This document shows, in pieces, positions 1 to 6,511 of a stretch of DNA of 22,422 nucleotides; position 1 is the first letter of the stretch, and the number at the start of each line of letters is the position of its first letter. Made by a program: the position numbers and the translations under genes. The notes under the pieces were generated by a model, which ran no database searches, was not told the origin of the DNA, and worked only from the letters and a program-made list of their open reading frames with translations. Origin of the DNA: Flavonifractor avistercoris (GTDB lineage Bacteria > Bacillota > Clostridia > Oscillospirales > Oscillospiraceae). The DNA lies in assembly GCA_019119085.1 (NCBI GenBank), contig DWXT01000041.1, forward strand, positions 1-22,422, written 5' to 3'.

Positions 1-123
1 TGGGCTCCGGTCGCCGAAGGCGGCCTCCGCCCTTCGGTATTTCAAATGCTCGGCGGAAATGGATTCCAGCTGCGCCAAGGCTTTGATCACCGACCAGAGC
101 GCCGACGGACAGAAGCTTGGCAT
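1..123 (-). CDS. Possible partial hypothetical protein running off the left edge
   Basis: An open minus-strand frame starts at an ATG at 123 and runs off the left edge (41 codons visible). The first in-frame stop upstream is a TAA about 40 bases before that ATG. The visible peptide begins MPSFCPSALWSVIKALAQLE and ends in a charged stretch with EHLKYRRAEAAF. It is amphipathic and protein-like, but no Shine-Dalgarno sequence precedes the ATG and I do not recognise a family. A GC-rich imperfect inverted repeat (about 14-37) lies inside it. It could equally be a repeated non-coding element or the tail of a decayed gene. Confidence 0.28.
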   Translation of the reverse strand, partial: MPSFCPSALWSVIKALAQLESISAEHLKYRRAEAAFGDRSP

Positions 124-263
124 CTGTATGCCTAAAAATATCCAGATTTGTGTGGCACCTTAGTCAGTCGCAAGTGGGATACTGTTTGCGGTGAGTCTTT
201 TATTCCATTAGGGAATATCGCTTTCAACGGCTCCTGCGCGGGAAAACGCGGGCCTTGAAAAGA
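124..263. other. Intergenic stretch, nothing recognised
   Basis: This moderately AT-rich spacer lies between the left-edge frame and the terminator of the first aldo/keto reductase. I see no convincing open frame, promoter or RNA structure in it. Confidence 0.5.
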
Positions 264-295
264 AATCCGCCGGGCTCACCAGAGCCCGGCGGATT
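264..295 (-). terminator. Intrinsic terminator of the aldo/keto reductase operon
   Basis: A 13-bp perfect stem (AATCCGCCGGGCT, 264-276, pairing with 283-295) encloses a 6-base loop. Read on the minus strand the stem is followed by TTTCTTTTC. It begins 7 bases past the stop codon of the reductase that ends at 302, so it should close that operon. Confidence 0.88.
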
Positions 296-301
296 GTTTG
301 G

Positions 302-1342
302 TCATACGGTGCTCTGCGCCCCTGTAGACCACACGTGCGCTTCTCTGGCGGCGGCCGGCGTGTTCTGGGCCATGACGCCCACCAGGGGATGGGGGACATA
401 GGGCTCCTCCAGATAGGCGCACTCCTCGCCGGTCAGTTCCAGATCCACCGCTTTGGCGGCGCCCTCGATATGGTGGAGCTTGGTGGCCCCCACCACCGGA
501 GCGGTCACCTTGGTGAGCAGCCAGGCCAGGGATACCTCGGTCATGGAGACACCATGCCGCTCAGCCAGCTCCGCCACACGCCGGATGATGGGCGCATCCT
601 GAGCCGCCATGCCGCCATACTTCATTTGGGCATAGCTGTCCTCCTGCAGCCGCCTGGAGATCTCACCGGGGTGCTTGGACAGCCGGCCGCCGGCCAGAGA
701 GCTGTATGGCGTCATGGTGATGTTCTCCTCCCGGCAGAAGGGCGCCATCTCCCGCTCCTCCTCCCGGAAGATCAGGTTGTAGTGGCTCTGCACGGAGACG
801 AATTTGGCAAAGCCCTCTTTTTCTGCCAGAGCGTTGGCCTTGCAAAGCTGCCAGGCAAAGCAGTTGGAGATGCCGACATACCGTGTCTTGCCCTCCTTCA
901 CCATCTGGCTGAGACCGTCCAGAATGTCATAGAGCGGGGTCTGGTAGTCCCACATGTGGTAGATATACAGATCCACATAGTCCATGCCCAGGTTTTGCAG
1001 GCTCTTTTCCAGCATCCGGCGAATGTGCGCCTGGCCGGATATACCTGCGGCGATCTCCTCGTTGGTGCGGGGGAGGAACTTGGTGGCCACCACGACTTCC
1101 TCCCGCCAGGCAAAGTCCCGCAGGGCCCGCCCCAAATATTGCTCACTGGTGCCGCTCTGGTAGCCGATGGCGGTGTCGAAGAAGTTGACGCCCAGATCCA
1201 GACCGCGCCTGATGATCTCCCGGGAGTGCGCCTCGTCAATAGTCCAGCTGTGCTGACCGTTGGAGGCATCGCCAAAGCCCATGCACCCCATGCAGATGCG
1301 GGATACCTTCAAGTCTGAGCTGCCCAACTGCGTGTATTTCAT
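302..1342 (-). CDS. Aldo/keto reductase
   Basis: A cytosolic NAD(P)H-dependent oxidoreductase of the aldo/keto reductase (AKR) superfamily, 346 aa, expected to reduce aldehydes or ketones on a (beta/alpha)8 barrel. The catalytic tetrad is visible: Asp56 and Tyr61 (NFFDTAIGYQSG), Lys88 (VVATKF) and His129 (LYIYHMWD). Further family marks are MGCMGFGD near residue 18, YVGISN after the barrel midpoint, and the C-terminal VVGATKLHHIEGA cofactor segment. The ATG at 1342 follows GGAGG with a 7-base gap. The gene lies 30 bases after a second AKR gene on the same strand, so the two are probably co-transcribed. The substrate cannot be told from sequence. Confidence 0.93.
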   Translation of the reverse strand: MKYTQLGSSDLKVSRICMGCMGFGDASNGQHSWTIDEAHSREIIRRGLDLGVNFFDTAIGYQSGTSEQYLGRALRDFAWREEVVVATKFLPRTNEEIAAGISGQAHIRRMLEKSLQNLGMDYVDLYIYHMWDYQTPLYDILDGLSQMVKEGKTRYVGISNCFAWQLCKANALAEKEGFAKFVSVQSHYNLIFREEEREMAPFCREENITMTPYSSLAGGRLSKHPGEISRRLQEDSYAQMKYGGMAAQDAPIIRRVAELAERHGVSMTEVSLAWLLTKVTAPVVGATKLHHIEGAAKAVDLELTGEECAYLEEPYVPHPLVGVMAQNTPAAAREAHVWSTGAQSTV

Positions 1343-1372
1343 CCGTATCCTCCATTCTTTTTGTCCGCTGTC

Positions 1373-2365
1373 TTATTGCTCGGTCAAGCTGTTCTGCTGG
1401 GCATTGTATCGGTCGCCTGTCACGACGATCTGATCCAGTTCTCCGTTGAGCCTCCGCATCTCCCCGGCGGTAAAGGTCACCTGGTCAGCGGCCAGATTTT
1501 CCTGAAGCCGCTGCAGCTTGGTGGTTCCCGGAATGGGAACGATCCAGTCCCTCTGGGCCATGAGCCACGCCAGGGCGAACTGCGCGGGGGTGCAGCCCTT
1601 TTCTGCGGCGTGGCGCTTTACAAACGCCACGATCTCCTGATTGGCGTCCAGCGCCTGGGCGCTCTGAAAGCGGGGCATTCCGGCGCGGACATCCGCCGCG
1701 TCAAACTTCCGGCCTGCGTCCAGGGTTCCGGTGAGGTAGCCCCGCCCCAGGGGGCAGAAGCAGACCAGCCCGATGCCCAGCTCTTCCAGGGTGGGGAGCA
1801 GTTCCTTCTCCGCCTCCCGATACCAGATCGAGTATTCGTTTTGGATCGCGGTGAGAGGCACCATGGCATGGGCCTTCCGGATGGTGCGGATGGACACCTC
1901 GCTCATGCCCCAGTGGAGCACCTTGCCCTCCTCCATCAGCCGTGCCACGGTCTCCGCCACCGCCTCCACCGGCACTTTGGGATCTGCACGGTGCTGGTAG
2001 AGCAGATCAATGTGATCCGTCCGCAGTCGTTTCAGGGATCCCTCGACCGCTTTCCGAATGGTTTCGGGCCGGCTGTCCAGACCCACAGATTTTCCGTCCT
2101 GAATATCAAATCCGAATTTTGTGGCGATCACCACCTGATCCCGGACGCCCTCCAGGGCCTCGCCCAGGATCTCCTCGCTGGTATACGGCCCGTAGACCTC
2201 CGCTGTGTCAAAGAACGCGGCGCCCTGGCCCACAGCTTCCCGGACAAAGCGCACCATATCCCGCCGATCCGGAATGGGGGGATAGGCGGATACCATGCCC
2301 ATGCAGCCAAGCCCCACCGCAGGCACGGCCAGGGTGCTCTTCCTCCCTAAAACGGTTGTTTTCAC
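1373..2365 (-). CDS. Aldo/keto reductase (AKR11/13-like)
   Basis: A second AKR-superfamily oxidoreductase, 330 aa from the chosen start. Tetrad residues are Asp53 and Tyr58 (FFDTAEVYGPY), Lys83 (VIATKFGF) and His125 (LLYQHRAD). The N-terminal VGLGCMGM and the C-terminal IVPIPGTTKLQRLQEN resemble the broad general-stress AKR group (YhdN/AKR11, AKR13). Two in-frame GTG codons compete. The one at 2365 gives a VKTTVLG N-terminus that fits the family and sits 10 bases after AGGAGG. The one at 2374 adds three residues but lies almost on top of the ribosome binding site. It is first in a two-gene minus-strand operon and diverges from the MerR operon, so shared regulation is plausible. Confidence 0.92.
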   Translation of the reverse strand: MKTTVLGRKSTLAVPAVGLGCMGMVSAYPPIPDRRDMVRFVREAVGQGAAFFDTAEVYGPYTSEEILGEALEGVRDQVVIATKFGFDIQDGKSVGLDSRPETIRKAVEGSLKRLRTDHIDLLYQHRADPKVPVEAVAETVARLMEEGKVLHWGMSEVSIRTIRKAHAMVPLTAIQNEYSIWYREAEKELLPTLEELGIGLVCFCPLGRGYLTGTLDAGRKFDAADVRAGMPRFQSAQALDANQEIVAFVKRHAAEKGCTPAQFALAWLMAQRDWIVPIPGTTKLQRLQENLAADQVTFTAGEMRRLNGELDQIVVTGDRYNAQQNSLTEQ

Positions 2366-2394
2366 TGCCTGCACGCCTCCTCCTGTGTACTGTC

Positions 2395-2423
2395 AGCATA
2401 GCACAAAAATGCTCAGATGTTTA
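2395..2423 (-). promoter_or_regulatory. Probable sigma-A promoter of the two-AKR operon
   Basis: On the minus strand TAAACA (2423-2418) is followed after 17 bases by TATGCT (2400-2395), about 30 bases before the first AKR gene. Each hexamer matches consensus at 4 of 6 positions. The -35 overlaps one arm of an ATGTTT/AAACAT dyad (2417-2422 and 2443-2448) that could be an operator. The spacing is right but the elements are only moderate. Confidence 0.42.
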
Positions 2424-2465
2424 ATACCTATTTTCTATCCTGAAACATAGAGAATGGGCATTTTT

Positions 2466-2574
2466 AAGCGGCGGGCCGGCAAGGCCGTGACGCCGCTTCC
2501 CGGTGGATCAGATATGCACAAAAGGCATTTATGTGAATACACCATAAGTATTTTACATTTATCTCCCGCCGCTT
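2466..2574 (+). ncRNA. Candidate structured leader RNA upstream of the MerR operon
   Basis: AAGCGGCGGG (2466-2475) can pair perfectly with CCCGCCGCTT (2565-2574) to close a roughly 109-nt domain. Inside are two smaller hairpins: ATGC/GCAT (2514-2517 with 2525-2528) and ATGTG-AATAC with GTATT-T-TACAT (2531-2540 with 2548-2558). A second CGCCGCTT copy at 2491-2498 could capture the 5' strand instead, giving mutually exclusive folds. An intrinsic terminator follows within 7 bases. The pairings are seen in the sequence; the idea of a leader or small RNA is inference, no known riboswitch class was recognised, and no clear plus-strand promoter was found. Confidence 0.3.
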
Positions 2575-2582
2575 TAGAATGA
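2514..2582 (+). CDS. Possible 22-codon leader peptide
   Basis: A short frame begins MHKRHLCEY and ends in PAALE, with its TGA stop at 2580-2582. That stop lands on the first bases of the terminator stem that starts at 2581. A weak GGTGG lies 7 bases before the ATG. The geometry would suit ribosome-dependent attenuation of the MerR operon, but a 22-codon frame can arise by chance and no single amino acid is strongly enriched. Confidence 0.22.
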   Translation: MHKRHLCEYTISILHLSPAALE

Positions 2583-2612
2583 AGGCGTCCTGACAGGGGC
2601 GCCTTCTTTTTT
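2581..2612 (+). terminator. Intrinsic terminator or attenuator in front of the MerR gene
   Basis: GAAGGCG (2581-2587) pairs with CGCCTTC (2600-2606), with inner CCT/AGG pairing, and is followed at once by six T (2607-2612). It points along the plus strand and ends 43 bases before the MerR start codon, with no recognised gene directly upstream on that strand. It either ends a small transcript or attenuates the MerR-AKR-flavodoxin operon. Confidence 0.78.
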
Positions 2613-2655
2613 GCCGGGCAGGATGGGGCTGATTTTGACGATTGGGAGTGAGGGC

Positions 2656-3015
2656 ATGACAATACAGGAGGCCAGCGAGCATTACCAGATTCCCATGAAA
2701 ATTCTCAGGGAGTATGAGAGCTGGGGGCTGTGCGGCGCGGTAAAAAAGGTCATGGGGGCGTGGCAGTATGATGACACCGATCTGGAACGGCTGAGCATGG
2801 TGATGACGCTGCACGACGTCGGCTTCACCTCGGAGGAGGTGGAGGCCTATATGCGCCTGCTGCTGGAGGCGGAGGACTCCGGTCTGACGCGGCTGAACAT
2901 GCTCAACCGAAAGCGGAAGGCCGCCCTGGACGACATCCACTTCCGGGAGCGCCAGCTGGAGCGGCTGGACTACCTGCGGCATGAGCTGCAGAAGAAGACC
3001 GAGGGGCAGGAGTGA
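2656..3015 (+). CDS. MerR family transcriptional regulator (short)
   Basis: A DNA-binding regulator of 119 aa. An N-terminal winged helix-turn-helix (about residues 1-70: MTIQEASEHY, ILREYESWGL, WQYDDTDLERL) is followed by a long coiled-coil dimerisation helix rich in Arg, Glu and Leu (about 75-115). There is no C-terminal effector domain, as in the small AdhR/NmlR-like MerR proteins that often sit beside aldehyde or quinone reductases. The ATG at 2656 follows GAGTGAGGG; a TTG further upstream is less likely. The stop codon lies 6 bases before the next start, so it is translated with the following reductase. It probably controls its own operon and perhaps the divergent reductases; the inducer is unknown. 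Confidence 0.87.
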   Translation: MTIQEASEHYQIPMKILREYESWGLCGAVKKVMGAWQYDDTDLERLSMVMTLHDVGFTSEEVEAYMRLLLEAEDSGLTRLNMLNRKRKAALDDIHFRERQLERLDYLRHELQKKTEGQE

Positions 3016-3021
3016 AAGAGC

Positions 3022-3873
3022 ATGGAAATGATTCGGCTGAACAACGGCGTGGAGATGCCGCAGCAGGGGCTGGGCGTCTTTCAGGTGACCGACCAGTCCG
3101 TCTGCAAAGAGAGCGTCCTGACCGCCCTGGAGACGGGGTACCGGCTGCTCGACACGGCGGCCTGCTATGGCAACGAGCGGGCGGTGGGCGAGGCGGTTCG
3201 GGAGAGCGGCCTTGCCCGGGAGGAGGTGTTCCTCACCTCCAAGGTCTGGATCCAGGACGCGGGATATGACAGAACCCTGCGCGCTTTCGGCAAGACGCTG
3301 GAGAACCTGGGGACGGACTACCTGGATCTCTACCTGATCCACATGCCCTACGGGGACTACCACGGGAGCTGGCGGGCCATGGAGGAGCTGCTCCGGGCCG
3401 GGAAGGTGCGGGCCATCGGGGTGTGCAACTTCCTGCCCGACCGGCTCTGCGACCTGATCCTCAGCCATGAGGTGGTTCCGGCGGTGAACCAGATCGAGCT
3501 GCACCCCTTCTGCCAGCAGCGGGCGCTGCGGCGGCTGATGGAGCAGTACCAGATCCGGCCCATGGCCTGGGCGCCCTTTGCGGAGGGCATGAACGGCATG
3601 TTCCGGCATCCGGTTCTCTCCGCCATCGGGGCGCAGTACGGCAAGACGCCCGCCCAGGTAGTGCTGCGGTGGCTGCGGCAGGAGGGGGTCATCGCCATTC
3701 CCAAGTCCGTCCACGCCCAGCGCATCCGGGAGAATTCTGCGGTGGACGACTTCCGGCTCTCCCCGGCGGACATGGTGCAGATCCAGGCCCTGGATCTGGG
3801 GCGTAGCCTCATTCTGGATGTGTCCAGCGTCAACGAGGTGTACCGGCTCCACGGCATCCGGTTTGAACAGTAA
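3022..3873 (+). CDS. Aldo/keto reductase (AKR5 / 2,5-diketogluconate-reductase-like)
   Basis: A cytosolic NADPH-type aldo/keto reductase of 283 aa, shorter than the two minus-strand reductases and of a different subgroup. The tetrad is Asp44 and Tyr49 (LLDTAACYGNE), Lys74 (LTSKVW) and His107 (LYLIHMPYGDY). Other marks are IGVCNF, the VNQIELHPF strand, and the C-terminal IPKSVHAQRI segment that contacts the cofactor phosphate. The AGGAGTGA ribosome binding site overlaps the stop of the MerR gene, which implies coupled translation. A flavodoxin lipoprotein gene starts 19 bases downstream. The physiological substrate, probably a small reactive carbonyl, is inferred. Confidence 0.93.
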   Translation: MEMIRLNNGVEMPQQGLGVFQVTDQSVCKESVLTALETGYRLLDTAACYGNERAVGEAVRESGLAREEVFLTSKVWIQDAGYDRTLRAFGKTLENLGTDYLDLYLIHMPYGDYHGSWRAMEELLRAGKVRAIGVCNFLPDRLCDLILSHEVVPAVNQIELHPFCQQRALRRLMEQYQIRPMAWAPFAEGMNGMFRHPVLSAIGAQYGKTPAQVVLRWLRQEGVIAIPKSVHAQRIRENSAVDDFRLSPADMVQIQALDLGRSLILDVSSVNEVYRLHGIRFEQ

Positions 3874-3892
3874 AAAAGGAGGGGGTTGACCC

Positions 3893-4603
3893 GTGAAAAA
3901 ATGGCTCTCTCTGCTTCTGGCCCTGGCAATGGCCCTGTCCCTGGCCGCCTGCGGCAGCGCCGGGAATCAAGAAAACACCCCGGAGCCGCCGGCATCCGTC
4001 AGCGGCTCCACAGCGGAAGAAACGCCTGCTTCCACAGATGCGGAAACAGCCGCGGAAGAACCAGCTGAGGGGCCGGCGGAAAGCGAAACGCCCGCCGCAG
4101 AGGATTCCGGTTCCGTGCTGATTGCCTATTTCTCCGCCACCGGGAACACGGAGCACATCGCGGAGCATCTGGCCGGCATCCTGGACGCCGACCTCTATGA
4201 GATCGTGCCCGAGGCGCCCTATACCTCTGAAGACTTGAATTACAGCAATTCGGATTGCCGCGCCAACCAGGAGCAGAACGACCCTGCGGCCCGTCCGGCT
4301 ATTTCCGGCGGCGTGGAAAACATGGAAGATTACGAGGTGATTTTCCTGGGCTACCCCATCTGGTGGGGTGACGCGCCCAAGATTGTCTCCACCTTCCTGA
4401 AGAGCTACGACTTCGACGGCAAGACCATCGTTCCCTTCTGCACCTCCGGCAGCAGTTCTATCGGTGGGAGCGCGTCCGGCCTGGAGGCGCTGACCTCTGG
4501 GGCAACCTGGCTGGACGGCCAGCGGTTCAGCGGCTCCGCCTCCCGGGAGACGGTGTCCCAGTGGGTGGACTCCCTGGGCCTTGCTCTCGGACAGGCCGCC
4601 TGA
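3893..4603 (+). CDS. Flavodoxin-domain lipoprotein
   Basis: A 236-aa exported, membrane-anchored flavodoxin. Residues 1-20 are a lipoprotein signal peptide ending in the lipobox LAAC (Cys20). A linker rich in Glu, Ala, Pro and Thr (21-72) leads to a flavodoxin domain (about 73-232). The FMN-phosphate loop SATGNTE is at 81-87, followed by FLGYPIWWGD (151-160) and TIVPFCTSGSSSIG. It starts with GTG after AAGGAGGGGG. As the third gene of the MerR-AKR operon it probably handles electrons for redox-stress or aldehyde/quinone metabolism outside the membrane. The reading frame ends just where remnants of a second flavodoxin-like domain begin in another frame, so this may be the surviving half of a longer protein. 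Confidence 0.9.
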   Translation: MKKWLSLLLALAMALSLAACGSAGNQENTPEPPASVSGSTAEETPASTDAETAAEEPAEGPAESETPAAEDSGSVLIAYFSATGNTEHIAEHLAGILDADLYEIVPEAPYTSEDLNYSNSDCRANQEQNDPAARPAISGGVENMEDYEVIFLGYPIWWGDAPKIVSTFLKSYDFDGKTIVPFCTSGSSSIGGSASGLEALTSGATWLDGQRFSGSASRETVSQWVDSLGLALGQAA

Positions 4604-4848
4604 CCGAGGCAGACTTGGAGCAGCCGCAGATCCCGGAGGATGCCGGGGGCGGCAGCATCCTGCTCACCTATTTTAGCAGGGCGGACAACACCGTGGTGGA
4701 GGAACCCTTCTCCGGCGGCTGCGGCCAGTGCCTGGATCAGGCCTCCGACGAGAAGGCGGAAAACGCCCGGCCGGGAACCGCCCCGCGCCGATGCCTGCCC
4801 TGCAGGCATCCTGATATGCCCCGCACCGGAAATTCCGGGGTCAGCTGA
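4604..4848 (+). pseudogene. Decayed second flavodoxin domain
   Basis: Directly after the flavodoxin stop, a different frame (-1 relative to the gene) reads LTEADLEQPQIPEDAGG, SILLTYFSRADNTVVE and CLDQASDEKAENARP. The last two strings resemble the first strand with FMN loop, and a later helix, of clostridial flavodoxins. The stretch expected between them is missing, and the frame after ARP no longer looks like a flavodoxin before its stop at about 4848. This suggests a former tandem protein broken by a frameshift near 4595-4603, an internal deletion and a truncated C-terminus. The family comparison is from memory. Confidence 0.55.
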
Positions 4849-4851
4849 CAA

Positions 4852-4896
4852 AGCAGCCTGCCGAAAAAGTCTTTTCGACAGGCTGCTGAACTTTTT
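4852..4896 (+). terminator. Intrinsic terminator of the MerR-AKR-flavodoxin operon
   Basis: AGCAGCCTG (4852-4860) pairs with CAGGCTGCT (4879-4887). After one mismatch, CGAAAA (4862-4867) pairs with TTTTCG (4872-4877) around a 4-base loop. GAACTTTTTG follows on the plus strand. It lies between convergent genes and may also stop transcripts from the minus-strand hydrolase. The rest of 4888-4968 shows nothing further. Confidence 0.82.
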
Positions 4897-4968
4897 GAGA
4901 TTTGAAAAAAGTTTCAAAAAGATGCTTGATTCGACGTGAAAGGTCTGGGATCGGGGATTCTTCCGGAT

Positions 4969-5658
4969 TCAACACTCCGTCTCCTCCCATTTTTTCAGCG
5001 CGGCCAGCTGCTCCGGGGTGTGGAACCAGTGCTCCCCGCCCTCCAGTACCGTGAGCCGTGCGCCCAGCCGCCGGGCATAGGCCTCCACGGCCTCCCGGGG
5101 CGTCATATTGTCCCCGCTCCCCCAGAGGATGCGGACGGGACAGGCCCAGCGGTACACCGGGTGTTCCCGTACCCAGCAAAGGTATTTCCAGGACAGGGGC
5201 TGGCCGAGAGCGTCGGCAATCTCCCCCCGCTCCCGCAGCTGGGCCTCCGACACCCCGGCCCCGTTCATCATGGTGAGAATCAGCCCCTCCATGTCCAGGA
5301 CGGGGGAGAGCAGCAGGGCGCGGGCCGGATTGGCAAAAGCCAGCATGGCAAAATAGGCCCCGATGCTGGTGGCCCGGAGGGAGATGCTCTCCCAGCGGCG
5401 CTCCGCCCAGTCCAGCGCGGCCCGGATATCCGGCACCGCCGTCCACGGGGCCAGCTCCTCGCCCCGGCCCTGGCGCGCCCCGTGGCCGGGCAGGTCTATG
5501 GACAGCACCTGATGCCCCCTGGGGCAGGCCGCCCGGGCAAAGGCCTCCGCCTCCTCCTTGCGGCCCATCTGCCCATGGAGGAACAGATAGCCCCGCTCCG
5601 CGGGATCACCGTACAGGATGGCGGGAATCCCGCCGATGGAAACCTGTTCTGCTCTCAT
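4969..5658 (-). CDS. Alpha/beta hydrolase
   Basis: A 229-aa single-domain alpha/beta hydrolase without signal peptide, so cytosolic. The oxyanion segment is LFLHGQMG (26-32). The nucleophile elbow is ATSIG with Ser98. Asp183 (WGSGDNMTP) and His210 (GGEHWFHT) complete a plausible triad. DLPGHG at 55-60 is typical of small esterase or thioesterase-like members. The elbow reads A-T-S-I-G rather than G-x-S-x-G. The ATG at 5658 follows GAGGGGAG. It is the second gene after the peptide deformylase, 87 bases downstream with no terminator between, so probably co-transcribed. The substrate is unknown. Confidence 0.86.
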   Translation of the reverse strand: MRAEQVSIGGIPAILYGDPAERGYLFLHGQMGRKEEAEAFARAACPRGHQVLSIDLPGHGARQGRGEELAPWTAVPDIRAALDWAERRWESISLRATSIGAYFAMLAFANPARALLLSPVLDMEGLILTMMNGAGVSEAQLRERGEIADALGQPLSWKYLCWVREHPVYRWACPVRILWGSGDNMTPREAVEAYARRLGARLTVLEGGEHWFHTPEQLAALKKWEETEC

Positions 5659-5745
5659 GTGTTCTCCCCTCGTATCTCTCCCGCGGCGCCCGGCTGCCGG
5701 CGTCCCGCGTGCCGCCCCGGACGGCGGCTTTCATGGCAGTCCTCC

Positions 5746-6156
5746 TCAGATGATGATGCCGTCGCAGTGGTCGATCTCGTGCTGGATGATCTGGGCCGTC
5801 CAGCCGGTGAAGGTCTTGATGCGCTCCTGAAACTGCTCGTTCTGCCAGCGAACCTTGATGGATCTCCACCGCCGGGCCCGGCGGGTGCCGGTGAGGGAGA
5901 GGCAGCCCTCCTCCGCCTCATAGGGGCCGGATTTTTTGATGATCTCCGGGTTGAACATGACCATGCGGGCGCCCTCGTTGTCAAAGGCGATGATGCGCTT
6001 GTTCACCCCGATCATGTTTGCCGCCATGCCCACGCAGCCCTCGCGGTGGTGCTCCAGCGTGTCCAGCAGATCCGCCGCCGTCTGCCTGTCCTCCGGCGCG
6101 GCAGGCTCCGCCCTCCGGGCCAGGAACGCCTCATCTCTGCAAATCTCACGAATCAT
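5746..6156 (-). CDS. def: Peptide deformylase (divergent, short clostridial type)
   Basis: A 136-aa metalloprotein of the peptide deformylase family, which removes the formyl group from nascent proteins. Motif 2 EGCLS (83-87, metal ligand Cys85) and motif 3 QHEIDH (125-130, catalytic Glu127, ligands His126 and His130) are intact. Motif 1, normally G-x-G-x-A-A-x-Q, reads C-V-G-M-A-A-N-M: Met48 replaces the conserved glutamine and Cys41 the first glycine. The protein ends six residues after motif 3, at the short end for the family. AAGGAGAG precedes the ATG at 6156. Such short divergent deformylases are common in clostridia, probably as second copies; whether this one deformylates or has another role is open. 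Confidence 0.9.
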   Translation of the reverse strand: MIREICRDEAFLARRAEPAAPEDRQTAADLLDTLEHHREGCVGMAANMIGVNKRIIAFDNEGARMVMFNPEIIKKSGPYEAEEGCLSLTGTRRARRWRSIKVRWQNEQFQERIKTFTGWTAQIIQHEIDHCDGIII

Positions 6157-6209
6157 GGCTGACTCTCCTTTTGGGCCTGAATGGGCCGCCGCTTCCCGCG
6201 GTCAGAAGC

Positions 6210-6218
6210 ATTATAACA
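6210..6218 (-). promoter_or_regulatory. Extended -10 promoter element for def and hydrolase
   Basis: The minus strand reads TGTTATAAT, a perfect TATAAT with the TGn extension, about 55 bases before the def start codon. No good -35 hexamer lies 16-18 bases further upstream, which is tolerable for extended -10 promoters. Confidence 0.55.
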
Positions 6219-6398
6219 CACAGGCGCGGAAAACGCCATGGCCGGGGTGCCTCTGCACCGTATCATAGCACATTTTCCCGCCCCATTGTTAAACGGGGGT
6301 TAAATTATCCGGGCCGCGGGGGACACGCCGGCTCCGGCCGGAGTGTGCACAGTCTGTGAACAAAACCTGTCTTTTCTATGAAGAATGGCGGAACCTGG
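6219..6398. other. Divergent intergenic region between def and the lipoprotein gene
   Basis: The gene-free gap is 6157-6511. Apart from the two promoters annotated separately it holds a GTTAAA direct repeat spaced 11 bases (about 6289-6306) and a CTCCGGCCGGAG palindrome (6332-6343). Both could be protein sites for divergent control, but neither matches an operator I can name. No credible open frame is present. Confidence 0.4.
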
Positions 6399-6427
6399 TT
6401 GACAGAATACCGGGGCGATGCTATAAC
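6399..6427 (+). promoter_or_regulatory. Sigma-A promoter of the lipoprotein gene
   Basis: TTGACA (6399-6404), a 17-base spacer and TATAAC (6422-6427) make a near-consensus vegetative promoter. The transcription start would fall near 6434, leaving a 5' leader of about 78 bases before the ATG at 6512. Confidence 0.85.
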
Positions 6428-6511
6428 AGGGCATCATTGAGGCCGCGCCCATCCGTGCCGCCCCGATGAATACCGAAGAAAGCTGGGCAAAACCAGACGA
6501 GGTGATTTGCA

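Noticed and set aside
2636..2641. TTGACG as a -35 hexamer for the MerR gene
   Set aside because: It lies only 14 bases before the start codon, so the -10 would fall inside the coding sequence and no TATAAT-like hexamer is there.
2464..3852. A 462-codon minus-strand frame opposite the MerR-AKR operon
   Set aside because: It has no recognisable domain and low-complexity composition, and it overlaps two clear genes and the terminator.
4936..6162. A 408-codon plus-strand frame across the hydrolase and deformylase
   Set aside because: It is antisense to two genes with intact catalytic motifs; its composition is Pro/Gly/Arg-rich shadow sequence.
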